From: DATLXU01 sp035575515
GTDB taxonomy: Bacteria; Acidobacteriota; Blastocatellia; UBA7656
Direction of reading: 5' to 3'
DNA: 60,049 nt
Assembly: GCA_035575515.1 (NCBI GenBank)
Contig: DATLXU010000053.1
Span: forward strand, 1-60,049
Position 1 is the stretch's first letter; each line of letters starts with the position of its first letter. Shown one piece after another: positions 8,423 through 17,576 of this stretch. Under the pieces are notes generated by a model that saw only the letters and a program-made list of their open reading frames with translations, ran no database searches and was not told the origin of the DNA. The translations under genes and the position numbers were made by a program.

Positions 8423-11400
8423 ATGACAAAGCACAAGCTTTATAGATGGATCAGCGAGATTCTTCTGTTGCTTGTCGTCTTTGCGATGCCTGCCGTTGCC
8501 CAGACCAACAAGGGCGCTATTACGGGAACAGTGACGGATGTTAAAGGCGGCGTGATTGCAAACGCCACCGTCACCGTGACCAACGTGCAGACGGGCGCAT
8601 CGCGCGAAGTAAAGACGAACAGCGACGGGAACTATGAAGTGCCGTTGCTCGACATCGGCCTTTATAAAGTGGTGGTCAACGCGACGGGCTTTCAGTCAGC
8701 CACTGTGGACAACATCGAGTTGCACGTCGGTGACAAGCTGCCTATTGACGTGCAACTCTCGCCTGCGGGCGCTACAGCGGAAGTGACCGTGACGGCGGGC
8801 GCGCCGCTCATACAGACTGAATCGAGCGACCGCGGCAACGTCATCACGGGGCGCGAAGTGACTGAGCTTCCGCTGTCGGGCCGCAACTTCACGCTGCTCG
8901 CCACGCAGGTTCCGGGCGTGGCTCGCGGCTCGAACGTAGGCTTCGGCGGCGCGGGTCCCGACTCGCGGCAATTCAATAACGGCGACCCGCGCGCCGGAAG
9001 CGGCGGTCCCAACAGCACCAACGCGCAAGGCGATACGCCGACCGCGCGATTCGCTCGTTCGGGCGCAGGCGCGCTTGTGGTCAACGGCCAGCGACCGACT
9101 AATAATAACTTCTCGCTCGACGGCGTCGACAACAACGAGCCGCAGTTCGGAACCATAGGCGTATTCCCGAACCCGGACGCCATCGCCGAGTTCCGAGTCT
9201 CGACGAGCATACCGCCCGCCGAAGTGGGGCGCGCGGCGGGCGCGGTCATCAACACGACGACCAAATCGGGCACAAACGATTTTCACGGCTCGCTCTACTA
9301 CTACGGCCAGAACTCCGCGCTCAACGCTTTTCACCCGATACTAAAGCGTGATCGCGCTCTGGCCATCGCTCGCGGCGACATCTTCATTCCAGATAAAGCC
9401 GTGCAGCAGATTCACGAGTTCGGCGCGACCGTAGGCGGCCCGATAATCAAGAACCGCACGTTCTTCTTCTACGATTATCTCGGCCAGCGCAACAACATTC
9501 CTTTCCCGTTCACTTCGACGGTGCCAACGGCGGGAGCGCGCAATGGCGATTTTACCGGCTTTCCGGCAATAATTGACCCGAACACAGGGCAGCCATTTCC
9601 CAACAACAGAATCCCCGCAAACAGGCTCGACCCGATTGCGCAGAAGGTATTGAACCTCTACCCGCTGCCGACCGCCGATGTCTTCAATCCCGGACAGAAC
9701 ACGCCGAATTATTTTTCGCTGCGCCAGAACCGAGAGATCATCAACAATCACGGCATAAGAATTGACCACAAGCTCACGGAGCACAATTCGCTTACGGGGC
9801 GCTACAACGATCAGCGATTGAGAAACGTGCGCGAGAACTTCTTCCCCATCAGCGTTACAGGACCTCCGGGCTTGCCGACAGCAGGATTCGGCGCGGGCGA
9901 AGAAGTAGGCAACACGCGCCAGGTTGTCGTCACTGACACGCACTCGTTCAGCCCGACTCTGCTTAATGAGTTCCGATTCGGCGTCACCAAGCTCAACATC
10001 GGAATCAACAACTGCGGCGTGCTCGGCGCGTGCGGCGTAAGCCCGACGTGGGCGCAGGACGTCGGCATACCGAACGTGAACCTCGGCGGCGACGAAACGA
10101 CGGGCGGACCGGGACTCGGATTCACAGGCACGGGCTTCGTCGAGTTCTTAGGCGACGGCGGTTTGTTCCGCGCAAAGAGCACGAACCCTTACTTCGCCGA
10201 TTCGCTCACGATCATCAAAGGCAATCACGTCCTGAAGACCGGCGGCGAGGCTCGCCTGCGTTACCTCAACACTATCTGCGGCGGCTGTGCCGGGTTTGAG
10301 AAAGGCGCCATCGGATTCGGCGACTTCAACGGCACGGGCAACGCAATGGCGAACGCGCTTTTGGGCATAACGGGATTCGCGCAGCGCAGCCGCACGTTCG
10401 GCGGCCCGTTCGATCTCAGAATGCAGGAGTACGGATTCTTCGTTCAGGATGACTGGAAGGTTAACGACCGTCTCACATTGAACCTCGGCCTGCGCTACGA
10501 CCTGCTGCCCGGCCCGACCGCTCCGAAGGAGAAGGACGGGCGGATCAGCTATTACTTCCCTGAAGAAAGGCGAGTAGTTGTAGCTGATGGCAGCGGCGAC
10601 CGAATAGTCGAGCTTGACAAGAACAACTTCGGCCCGCGCATCGGATTCGCTTACGCGCTGAATGCTGCAAAGACGATGGTGCTGCGCGGCGGCTATGGGC
10701 TGGTCTATACGCTCGACGGCGTGGACTACCCGCCGGGAGTCCGCAACCCTCCGTTCACAAACATAGTCTTCGATAACTGGACGCTGCGCACAGGGCCGCC
10801 TATTCCTCCAATGCTCGACCCGAACAACGTCCCGTCAGGCACGAATCTCTTTACAGTTGATCGTGAACAGAAGAACGGGTTCGCGCACCAGTTCCAGATA
10901 AGCTTCCAGTACGAGTTCACCAGAGACCTGTCGCTCGATGTGGGCTACGTCGGCAACCGTTCGAGAAATCTGCTCGCGACGTTCCAGGAAGGATCGGGCG
11001 GGCAGGGCATTGCGCGCAATGCCCGAAACGAGTTGATAGGCAGCGTGCTGCTTTACTCGAACGCAGCCGAATCGTCTTACGATGGGCTGCAGGTGCAATT
11101 GCAGAAGCGGCTGTCGCATAACGTCACGGGCCAGGTCTCTTACACCTGGAGCCACACGATTGACAATGCAACGGGCGTGTTCAATGGCATTGGCGACAGC
11201 AAGAATCAAGGCCGACAGGGACCCGTGCATCCGTTCGACCTCGACTTTGATCGCGGCAACTCCGTTCTAGACATTCGTCACCTGCTTTCGGCGAACGCGA
11301 TCATTGACCTGCCGTTCGGCAAAGGGCAGCCATACCTGAACGAAAGAGGCATCGTTAATGGTCTGGTTGGCGGGTGGCAGATGAACGTCGTTGTGAGCGG

Positions 11401-11821
11401 ACGAACAGGATTCCCGTTCAGCGTCGTCTGCCAGTGCGATCTGATTCGCCCGTCGCTCATCAGCGATCCGTTTTCGAATGTTCCTGCTGGCCGATTCATG
11501 AACCCTGCTGCTTTCTCGACCACAGTCGGGGTAACTACGGTTACGAACGCGGCGGGACAGACCGTGCGCTTCGGCAATCTCGGACGCAACACCTTCAGAG
11601 GTCCCGCAATCTGGAACACTGATTTTTCAGTCTTCAAGAACACGGGCCTTCCGTTCAGAGAAAACACGAAGCTGCAATTCGGCATGGAGTTCTTCAACGT
11701 GTTCAACTCGGCGAACTACACCGTGCCGAATAATAATTCGAACGACCCGGGCAGCTTCGGGCGCTTCGACGCGGCATTCCCGGGCCGCGTGATTCAGTAC
11801 CGCTTGAAGGTTATCTTCTAA
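8423..11821 (+). CDS. TonB-dependent receptor, Oar-like, with regulatory-like N-terminal domain
   Basis: A 1132-residue outer-membrane receptor. The signal peptide is residues 1-26 (cleaved after MPAVAQ). Residues about 30-110 are a carboxypeptidase-regulatory-like beta-sandwich (GAITGTVTDVKGGVIANATV). A plug-like region follows (ITGREVTELPLSGRNFTLLA; VVNGQRPTNNNFSLDGVDNNE, split by several polar residues), then a long barrel with many aromatic-ended strands, ending YRLKVIF as expected for a barrel protein. Such receptors import large or scarce substrates across the outer membrane using TonB energy, and Acidobacteria carry many of them. Downstream genes for alpha-glucan breakdown suggest oligosaccharides as the substrate, although no SusD-like gene is present. 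A strong hairpin terminator follows at 11841, so this gene is probably transcribed alone. Its start follows GAGGTACATTT. Confidence 0.9.
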   Translation: MTKHKLYRWISEILLLLVVFAMPAVAQTNKGAITGTVTDVKGGVIANATVTVTNVQTGASREVKTNSDGNYEVPLLDIGLYKVVVNATGFQSATVDNIELHVGDKLPIDVQLSPAGATAEVTVTAGAPLIQTESSDRGNVITGREVTELPLSGRNFTLLATQVPGVARGSNVGFGGAGPDSRQFNNGDPRAGSGGPNSTNAQGDTPTARFARSGAGALVVNGQRPTNNNFSLDGVDNNEPQFGTIGVFPNPDAIAEFRVSTSIPPAEVGRAAGAVINTTTKSGTNDFHGSLYYYGQNSALNAFHPILKRDRALAIARGDIFIPDKAVQQIHEFGATVGGPIIKNRTFFFYDYLGQRNNIPFPFTSTVPTAGARNGDFTGFPAIIDPNTGQPFPNNRIPANRLDPIAQKVLNLYPLPTADVFNPGQNTPNYFSLRQNREIINNHGIRIDHKLTEHNSLTGRYNDQRLRNVRENFFPISVTGPPGLPTAGFGAGEEVGNTRQVVVTDTHSFSPTLLNEFRFGVTKLNIGINNCGVLGACGVSPTWAQDVGIPNVNLGGDETTGGPGLGFTGTGFVEFLGDGGLFRAKSTNPYFADSLTIIKGNHVLKTGGEARLRYLNTICGGCAGFEKGAIGFGDFNGTGNAMANALLGITGFAQRSRTFGGPFDLRMQEYGFFVQDDWKVNDRLTLNLGLRYDLLPGPTAPKEKDGRISYYFPEERRVVVADGSGDRIVELDKNNFGPRIGFAYALNAAKTMVLRGGYGLVYTLDGVDYPPGVRNPPFTNIVFDNWTLRTGPPIPPMLDPNNVPSGTNLFTVDREQKNGFAHQFQISFQYEFTRDLSLDVGYVGNRSRNLLATFQEGSGGQGIARNARNELIGSVLLYSNAAESSYDGLQVQLQKRLSHNVTGQVSYTWSHTIDNATGVFNGIGDSKNQGRQGPVHPFDLDFDRGNSVLDIRHLLSANAIIDLPFGKGQPYLNERGIVNGLVGGWQMNVVVSGRTGFPFSVVCQCDLIRPSLISDPFSNVPAGRFMNPAAFSTTVGVTTVTNAAGQTVRFGNLGRNTFRGPAIWNTDFSVFKNTGLPFRENTKLQFGMEFFNVFNSANYTVPNNNSNDPGSFGRFDAAFPGRVIQYRLKVIF

Positions 11822-11840
11822 GCGGTGTGTTGAATAAATT

Positions 11841-11875
11841 GCATGAGCAACTCGCTTCGGGTTGCTCATGCTTTT
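11841..11875 (+). terminator. Rho-independent terminator after TonB receptor
   Basis: GCATGAGCAAC and GTTGCTCATGC form a perfect 11-base-pair stem around a TCGCTTCGG-type loop, followed by TTTTG. It begins 20 bases after the receptor stop codon. Confidence 0.85.
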
Positions 11876-11971
11876 GAATGCCGCACAACAAGGACGACCA
11901 GTGCTCGCGCGCTTGGTCGTCTTTTGTTAGAATCATCCGTGCTTACTTCGAGTGTCCGTTCTGCTTAGGTC

Positions 11972-13501
11972 ATGATCCGCCATCTTCATGTTGTTGCTTT
12001 GCTCGCCTGCGCGGGGTCGGCGTTTGCTCAATCAGCGCCTCAAGCGCGCTCGCACGTCGAGCGATTCAGCACGCCCGAAATGCGCGCCGAACGCGTTGAG
12101 ACCGAAAGCTCAGCAAAGCTCGCAGCAAACCCAAACGACGCGGAAGCCCTGAACCTTCGCGCGCTCGCGCGAATGCGCTTTGGCCGCCATCAGGAAGCAT
12201 TCGAAGACCTGCGGCGCGCCGTCTCAATCAAACCGAACAATGCAGTCTATCAAGCCAACCTCGGAACTGTTTTGTGGAAGCTTGGCCGCGTCGAGGAAGC
12301 CATCGCAGCCGAGCGCGCCGCAATCAAGCTCGATGAAAACAACTTCGCCGCGCACTATCAACTTGGAAGATTTTTAATGCGCATCGGGGGCAACGACCGC
12401 ATCGCGGAAGCTGTCACTCACCTGAAGCGAGCGCTTGAGATTGACCCGCAGCAGTACGACGTGCGCTTTGAGTTGATAGCTGCATACCGCGCGCTCGGAG
12501 ACCGCGCGCAGGCTTCGACTCAACTCGATTTCCTTTGGGACGCGCGTCCTTCCGACCCGCGAGTCTTTTACATGAGCGCGCTGCTCGCTACGGACCGCGA
12601 CGATTGGCAAGCGGCGATAAAAGATTTCAAAGAGGCGCTGCGCCGCGACCCATCACTGTTTGGCGCGTGGCAGGACATGGGCCTGGCATTCGTGAAGCTC
12701 AAACGCTGGCCGGAAGCGGTCGAATCATTCGCTGAATTCGCCGAGCGTCAACCGAATTCAGTTGACGCGGCATACCTGCACGCACTCGCGCTGTTCAACG
12801 CAGGTCGCGCGACGGAAGCCGAAAGCGAAGCGCGCCGCGCGCTCCGATTGAACGGCGGCGCGGCGGAGGCGCACACGCTGCTCGGAGTGATACTGGCCTC
12901 GCGCGGCAACGCCAGCGCCGAAGCAATCGAAGCGCTACAGCAAGCCATCGCGCTTAACGCAAACAGCTTCGACGCGCACTTTTATCTTGGCCGCGTGCTT
13001 TATGCCGTAAAAGACTTCGCGGGCGCAGCGAAAGAATTGCGCGCGGCTGTCGCCTTGAATCCGCGCCACGCCGAAGCGAGATTCTTTTTAGGCACTGCGC
13101 TCGAATCAGCGGGCGACGGTCAAGCGGCGATGAATGAATATCAGGAGCTGATAAAAATTGATTCGGAATCATCAATCGGCCAGTTGGGACTCGGTGCGCT
13201 TTTAGTCAAACAGGGCAAGACCGATGAAGCAATCAATGTATTGAAGCGCGCGATCTCTCTGGACTCGAACAGCTTCGAGGCGCACTGGGCGCTTGGTCGC
13301 GCATTCGCTTTGGCGGAACGATTCAACGAAGCCGTTGAAGTATTAAAGACAGCCGTTGCGCTCGCGCCATATCGCGCCGACGCGCATTATCAATTGGGAC
13401 TTGCCTTGCGGAGGCTTGGTCGCAACGACGAAGCCGCGCGCGAGTTTGCAATAGTAGAAAAGCTCAACACGGAATTTCGCACGAACACCAGGCAACAGTG
13501 A
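11972..13501 (+). CDS. Secreted TPR-repeat protein
   Basis: A 509-residue protein with a signal peptide (LHVVALLACAGSAFAQ) followed by about thirteen tetratricopeptide repeats covering nearly the whole chain; typical repeat ends are AEALNLRALARMRFGRHQEA, AVYQANLGTVLWKLGRVEEA and AHWALGRAFALAERFNEA. TPR proteins are scaffolds for protein-protein contacts. It should act in the periplasm or at the outer membrane. Its stop codon overlaps the likely GTG start of the next TPR gene (GTGA at 13498-13501), which indicates translational coupling. Lying between an outer-membrane receptor and alpha-glucan enzymes, it may help organise uptake, but nothing in the sequence ties it to sugars. Confidence 0.8.
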   Translation: MIRHLHVVALLACAGSAFAQSAPQARSHVERFSTPEMRAERVETESSAKLAANPNDAEALNLRALARMRFGRHQEAFEDLRRAVSIKPNNAVYQANLGTVLWKLGRVEEAIAAERAAIKLDENNFAAHYQLGRFLMRIGGNDRIAEAVTHLKRALEIDPQQYDVRFELIAAYRALGDRAQASTQLDFLWDARPSDPRVFYMSALLATDRDDWQAAIKDFKEALRRDPSLFGAWQDMGLAFVKLKRWPEAVESFAEFAERQPNSVDAAYLHALALFNAGRATEAESEARRALRLNGGAAEAHTLLGVILASRGNASAEAIEALQQAIALNANSFDAHFYLGRVLYAVKDFAGAAKELRAAVALNPRHAEARFFLGTALESAGDGQAAMNEYQELIKIDSESSIGQLGLGALLVKQGKTDEAINVLKRAISLDSNSFEAHWALGRAFALAERFNEAVEVLKTAVALAPYRADAHYQLGLALRRLGRNDEAAREFAIVEKLNTEFRTNTRQQ

Positions 13502-15198
13502 CGCGGGGACACAGTGGCGCGGCGATGGGATTATTTATCTCAAAACTATCTTCGATGTTTAACGAGCTGATTTTCGCCCTGTCACAGCGTCTGCGCGTCT
13601 GCGCGTCGCTGTTTCTTTTGCTGTTCGCCTTTTCAATTCAAGCTGATGCACAACAACCAGCGCGCGGCGCAGGTCAAACGGAGTTGAGCGCGGCGGCTCG
13701 CGCTTCGCTCGACAAGGCGATGGATGCTTTGCAGCGAGGCGCATTCAATGAGGCCGAGCGCGCTGCCCGCGCTGCTGTTCAATCGTCGCCGCGCTCGCCC
13801 GTTGCTCATAATGTTTTGGGTGTAATTCTCGACCGTCAGGGCCGCAGCGACGGCGCGCTTGCTGAGTTCAATGAAGCGATAAAACTCGACCCGAAATTCG
13901 TCAGCGCGCGCAACAACCTTGGCCGATTGCTTGCCGAGCGAGGCCGTGTCCAAGAGGCGATTGCAGAGTTCGAGCGCGTTTTGAAGCTCGATCCGTCGCA
14001 CGTTCAGGCTCATTACAATCTTGGCGCGCTCTACGCTGATGCGGGCGACTTCGCAAAATCAGCCGATCACTTCGCCGCAGCGCGCAAGGCCGCGCCCGAC
14101 GACCCGCGACTCGCGCTCGCTTTTCTCGGCGCGGCTTATCGGGCAAATCGAACGGCTGAAGCCGAGGCGGCTGCCGATTCAATAGAGCGCGCATTCGCTT
14201 CGGACGCGCGCGCGCTGTTTACGCTCGCGACCGTTCTCGCTCAAAGCAAACAGTATGACCGCGCGGCGCGCGTGTTCGGGCGAGTCAACGAGTTGATGCC
14301 GCGTACTTACGAGGTGCTTTATAACCTCGGCGTCGCGCTCTTCAATCTCGACCGCAACGACGATGCCGCGCGATACCTTGCGGAAGCTGCGGACCTGAAC
14401 CCCGCGCCCGCTGAGACACATTTTCGATTAGGGCTGATTGCAAGCGCGCGAGGCGATCACGCAAATGCCGTCGAAGAGTTCAAGCATGCAATCGAGCGCG
14501 AGCCAAAAAACTCAAGCTATCATCAGTTGCTTGGCCGCGAGTATTTTCGCGTGGGCTTTTACGAGGGCGCGATAACTGAGTTCACCAAGGCGATTGAGAT
14601 TGAGCCGAACAACGTCGCTTATCTGCTTGCGCGGGCCGACGCAAATTATCGCAAGGGCGAATGGACTTCGGCGGCGAACGATTTCGATAAAGCCGCCTCG
14701 ATTGATCCCAACATTGAAAGCATTGATTACTGGCAAGGCGTGGCGCATCGCGCTGCTGGCAATTTCGACATTGCGCGCCAGCACCTTGAAAAGTTTCTCG
14801 CGGCTCATCCGGATCACGTCGAGGCGCTTGCGAGCCTCGGTTATGTCGCAATCGAGCAGGGCCGTTTTGATGATGCGGAGAAGCCGCTGAAGCGCGCGCT
14901 TGAACTTGATCCGAACAACGTGCCTGTGCTTTTCGATTATGCGCGGCTGGCCGTGAAGCGGCGCGATTACGCTGAGGCCGTCGCGCGCCTCAATCGAGTG
15001 ATTGAAAAACACCCGGCGCACACGCAGGCTTTCTATCAACTATTTCTCGCCTACACGCGATTGAAGCAGGCAGATAAAGCTCAAAGCGCGCTCGCCCAGT
15101 TCAAGCGGCTCGAAGCGTTGGATAAACAATCGGAGCAGGAGCGCATAATGGACGACAAGCTCCGCACTCAGCAGATGCTCGGCCAGCCTCCGCAGTAA
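13498..15198 (+). CDS. Secreted TPR-repeat protein
   Basis: Up to 566 residues: a hydrophobic signal sequence (SLFLLLFAFSIQADAQQ) followed by about thirteen tetratricopeptide repeats (VAHNVLGVILDRQGRSDGAL, VQAHYNLGALYADAGDFAKS and similar units) to the C-terminus. The start is uncertain. GTG at 13498 overlaps the previous stop, but ATG at 13525 or 13555 gives a more normal signal peptide, and ATG 13555 leaves MFNELIFALSQRLRVCASLF at the N-terminus. The 5' end of this frame overlaps a palindromic repeat of the GACGCGG type, so the first 20-40 codons may be repeat-derived. It is coupled to the preceding TPR gene, and the two look like a duplicated pair that has diverged. Function beyond protein binding cannot be read from the sequence. 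Confidence 0.8.
   Translation: MTRGHSGAAMGLFISKLSSMFNELIFALSQRLRVCASLFLLLFAFSIQADAQQPARGAGQTELSAAARASLDKAMDALQRGAFNEAERAARAAVQSSPRSPVAHNVLGVILDRQGRSDGALAEFNEAIKLDPKFVSARNNLGRLLAERGRVQEAIAEFERVLKLDPSHVQAHYNLGALYADAGDFAKSADHFAAARKAAPDDPRLALAFLGAAYRANRTAEAEAAADSIERAFASDARALFTLATVLAQSKQYDRAARVFGRVNELMPRTYEVLYNLGVALFNLDRNDDAARYLAEAADLNPAPAETHFRLGLIASARGDHANAVEEFKHAIEREPKNSSYHQLLGREYFRVGFYEGAITEFTKAIEIEPNNVAYLLARADANYRKGEWTSAANDFDKAASIDPNIESIDYWQGVAHRAAGNFDIARQHLEKFLAAHPDHVEALASLGYVAIEQGRFDDAEKPLKRALELDPNNVPVLFDYARLAVKRRDYAEAVARLNRVIEKHPAHTQAFYQLFLAYTRLKQADKAQSALAQFKRLEALDKQSEQERIMDDKLRTQQMLGQPPQ
13499..13611. repeat. GACGCGG-type palindromic repeat overlapping a gene start
   Basis: The left half (GACGCGGGGACACAGTGGCG, from about 13500) and the right half (CTGTCACAGCGTCTGCGCGT, from about 13578) are imperfect inverse copies. 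They resemble the intergenic element at 22587-22652, which has GACGCGGCGACACGG and CCGCGTCACCGCGTC. Here the element straddles the junction of two TPR genes, and its right half encodes the SQRLRVCASL part of the signal peptide. Confidence 0.5.
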
Positions 15199-15242
15199 AG
15201 GTTACGTGATTATTAAAACGGTTTTTATGAGATGCAAGTCAG

Positions 15243-15325
15243 TTCACCGCAGAGACGCAGAGAACACAGAGTGGGCGCAGAGGCTCTCAGGCTTCTCTGC
15301 GAAAACTCTGCGTCTCTGCGGTGAA
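15243..15325. repeat. Palindromic intergenic repeat (CTCTGCGTCTCTGCGG type)
   Basis: TTCACCGCAGAGACGCAGAG (15243-15262) and its exact reverse complement (15306-15325) form a perfect 20-base inverted repeat around a 43-base centre that contains further imperfect pairs. A related, more diverged element lies at 26538-26631. Similar palindromes are widespread in intergenic regions of environmental bacteria. This one lies between the TPR gene and malQ and could act as an attenuator or mRNA-end structure. Confidence 0.8.
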
Positions 15326-15362
15326 TAGCGTTTGTGACCATACGTCATTCACGGAGGAGAGA

Positions 15363-16910
15363 GTGGAATATCCGAGAGCGAGCGGCATATTGCTTCATCC
15401 GACGTCGTTGCCCGGACGCTTTGGCATCGGCGATCTTGGCGACGAGGCTTACCGCTTCGTTGATTTTCTCGCGGCGAGCGATCAAAAGCTCTGGCAGGTT
15501 CTGCCGCTCGGCCCGACGGGCTATGGCGATTCGCCTTATCAGGGGCTTTCGGCATTCGCGGGAAACACGCTTCTCATAAGCCCTGAGCGGCTGGTCACTG
15601 ACGGGCTTTTATCACCTGAAGACATCGAACGCGCGCCTCGCTCTCGCGCAGATCAAATAAATTTTGGCCGCGTCATCGAATACAAAAAGCGGCTGCTCGA
15701 AAAAGCCTTCAACAACTTCAAGCGCACAACTGACACTGCGCTGCGCGCAGACATCCTCGCCTTCGTGCAGGAGAATATCGAATGGCTCGAAGACTACGCG
15801 CTGTTTCGCGCATTGAAGGATGCGCACAACGGCGCGATGTGGAGCCAATGGGAACCGCCGCTTGCGAAGCGCGACGCGAATGCATTGACCACAGCGCGCG
15901 AGTTGTTGCGCGAACGGATCGAAGCTGAAAAGTTCGCTCAGTATCTGTTCTTCAAGCAATGGTCGGCGTTGAAGTCTTACGCGAACAGCCGCCGCATCCG
16001 CATCATCGGCGATATGCCAATTTTCGTGGCGTATGATTCGACTGATGTGTGGGTGCATCCTGAATTGTTCAAGCTCGACGCCGAAGAACGTCCCGTTGTT
16101 GTCGCGGGCGTTCCGCCCGATTACTTCAGCGCGACGGGACAACTGTGGGGCAATCCCATCTACGATTGGGACCGCATGCGCGAAGAAAATTTCAAGTGGT
16201 GGATTGATCGGATGCGCGCGGCGTTTAAGACCCTAGACAGTTTGCGCGTGGATCACTTTCGCGGGTTCGCTGCGTGCTGGGAAGTTCCATTCGGAGACCA
16301 GACGGCTGAACGCGGGCGGTGGGTAGAGGTTCCAGGCCGCGACTTTTTTATCGCGCTTGAACAATCTTTGGGCAAGCTGCCCATCATCGCGGAAGATTTG
16401 GGAGTCATCACGCCCGATGTTGAAGCGTTGCGCGATGAGTTCGGCTTTCCCGGAATGCGCATACTTCAATTCGCGTTCAGGACCGACAGCACGAACATTG
16501 ACCTGCCGCACAACTACGTGCCGAACTGCGTCGTCTATACCGGCACGCACGACAACGACACGACCATCGGCTGGTTTAACAGCCGCGCCGGAAGCGGCTC
16601 GACGCGCGACGCCGCGCAGATAGAGCACGAGCGAGCGTTTTGCATGAGGTATCTGAAGACGAACGGGAGAGAGATCAACTGGGACTTCATTCAGGCCGCG
16701 CTCGCATCGGTTGCCGATACGGCGATCATTCCGATGCAGGATGTGTTGGGACTAGATTCGCGCGCGAGGATGAACCTGCCCGCAAGCCAGGAAGGCAACT
16801 GGGCATGGCGATACCGAGCCGACGCAATTAATGAAAAGATCATCGGAAGATTGAAAGACCTGACGAATTTTTACAATCGCGGCCTGCATGCAGGGTTGAC
16901 CAGAAGCTAG
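15363..16910 (+). CDS. malQ: 4-alpha-glucanotransferase (amylomaltase, GH77)
   Basis: This 515-residue cytoplasmic enzyme transfers alpha-1,4-glucan segments between maltodextrins and releases glucose. The GTG at 15363 is chosen as start because GGAGGAG lies just upstream (15354-15360) and because family homology begins at about YPRASGILLHPTSLPG. Family motifs visible include LPLGPTGYGDSPYQ, IIGDMPIFVAYDSTDVW, RVDHFRGF (with the nucleophile Asp), IIAEDLGVITP (with the acid/base Glu) and YTGTHDNDTT. Length and motif order are normal. It lies after the TPR genes and before a small secreted protein and two GH13 enzymes, and with them supports use of starch or maltodextrin, or turnover of glycogen. 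The palindrome at 15243-15325 separates it from the upstream genes. Confidence 0.93.
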   Translation: MEYPRASGILLHPTSLPGRFGIGDLGDEAYRFVDFLAASDQKLWQVLPLGPTGYGDSPYQGLSAFAGNTLLISPERLVTDGLLSPEDIERAPRSRADQINFGRVIEYKKRLLEKAFNNFKRTTDTALRADILAFVQENIEWLEDYALFRALKDAHNGAMWSQWEPPLAKRDANALTTARELLRERIEAEKFAQYLFFKQWSALKSYANSRRIRIIGDMPIFVAYDSTDVWVHPELFKLDAEERPVVVAGVPPDYFSATGQLWGNPIYDWDRMREENFKWWIDRMRAAFKTLDSLRVDHFRGFAACWEVPFGDQTAERGRWVEVPGRDFFIALEQSLGKLPIIAEDLGVITPDVEALRDEFGFPGMRILQFAFRTDSTNIDLPHNYVPNCVVYTGTHDNDTTIGWFNSRAGSGSTRDAAQIEHERAFCMRYLKTNGREINWDFIQAALASVADTAIIPMQDVLGLDSRARMNLPASQEGNWAWRYRADAINEKIIGRLKDLTNFYNRGLHAGLTRS

Positions 16911-17007
16911 AGCAATTCGCTTGCGGCAGTTCGCAGATGAGATTGACAACGATAATTCGCTCGATTAAAAGAGACTCACGCAATCTCTCTGGAAAGGAGT
17001 AACCAAC

Positions 17008-17433
17008 ATGAGTCGCCTTAGAGTTTTGTCTTTGATCTTTATGGCACTGGCAGTTTCCCTGCCGACATTCGCCGCTCAGCGCCCGGCGCAGCCAGCCCCG
17101 CCAGCGAACGGGCCTACGCGCAATACTTACGGCGAATCCGCCCCCGGCACGCCCGGCACGGATTATTACGAGATGACTCGTTCGTTTTCAGGCAAGATCA
17201 CAGAGATTCGCGCTGATGAACAATGGCTTTCGGTCAAAGACGACAAAGGCCGCGTTCTGCAATTCTTTCTCGATAAGAAAACGAGGCTGAAGGCCGATAA
17301 GAAGACTGAGCTTGCGGAAAAGAAAGAGATCACGCTTGATGATTTTCACACGGGACAAAACGTGAAGGTCACTTTCTGGCCTTCAAATCTTAAAGCGACA
17401 GAAGTTCGATTGCGCGCGAGAGAAAAGGACTAG
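17008..17433 (+). CDS. Small secreted protein of unknown function
   Basis: A 141-residue protein with a strong Shine-Dalgarno (AAAGGAG, 9 bases before the ATG) and a signal peptide cleaved near TFAAQ. A Pro/Ala-rich linker follows (QPAPPANGPT). The C-terminal ~85 residues look like a small beta-barrel domain of the OB/SH3 kind (FSGKITEIRADEQWLSVKDD, LQFFLDKKTRLK, ITLDDFHTGQNVKVTFWPS), a pattern often annotated as DUF5666-like; I cannot confirm the family. It is co-directional with malQ and the GH13 gene but 97 bases from the first and 143 from the second, so it may have its own promoter. A role in the periplasm is inferred from the signal peptide. Confidence 0.6.
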   Translation: MSRLRVLSLIFMALAVSLPTFAAQRPAQPAPPANGPTRNTYGESAPGTPGTDYYEMTRSFSGKITEIRADEQWLSVKDDKGRVLQFFLDKKTRLKADKKTELAEKKEITLDDFHTGQNVKVTFWPSNLKATEVRLRAREKD

Positions 17434-17576
17434 CGAGCTTCGTTGCTCAGTCGAAAGCGGCGACTGTTATTTCGGATTAAGCTGGCGCGAGAATCCTGTT
17501 AATTGTAATCACTCGGTTCTTGAAATCCTTTAGGCCGGTTCTGATGCTGGCTTGGCCGGAAGTTTTTTGACTTTGC

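Noticed and set aside
8696..9943. Minus-strand open frames opposite the TonB receptor gene
   Set aside because: No ribosome sites or motifs; the plus-strand receptor is continuous and conserved through the region.
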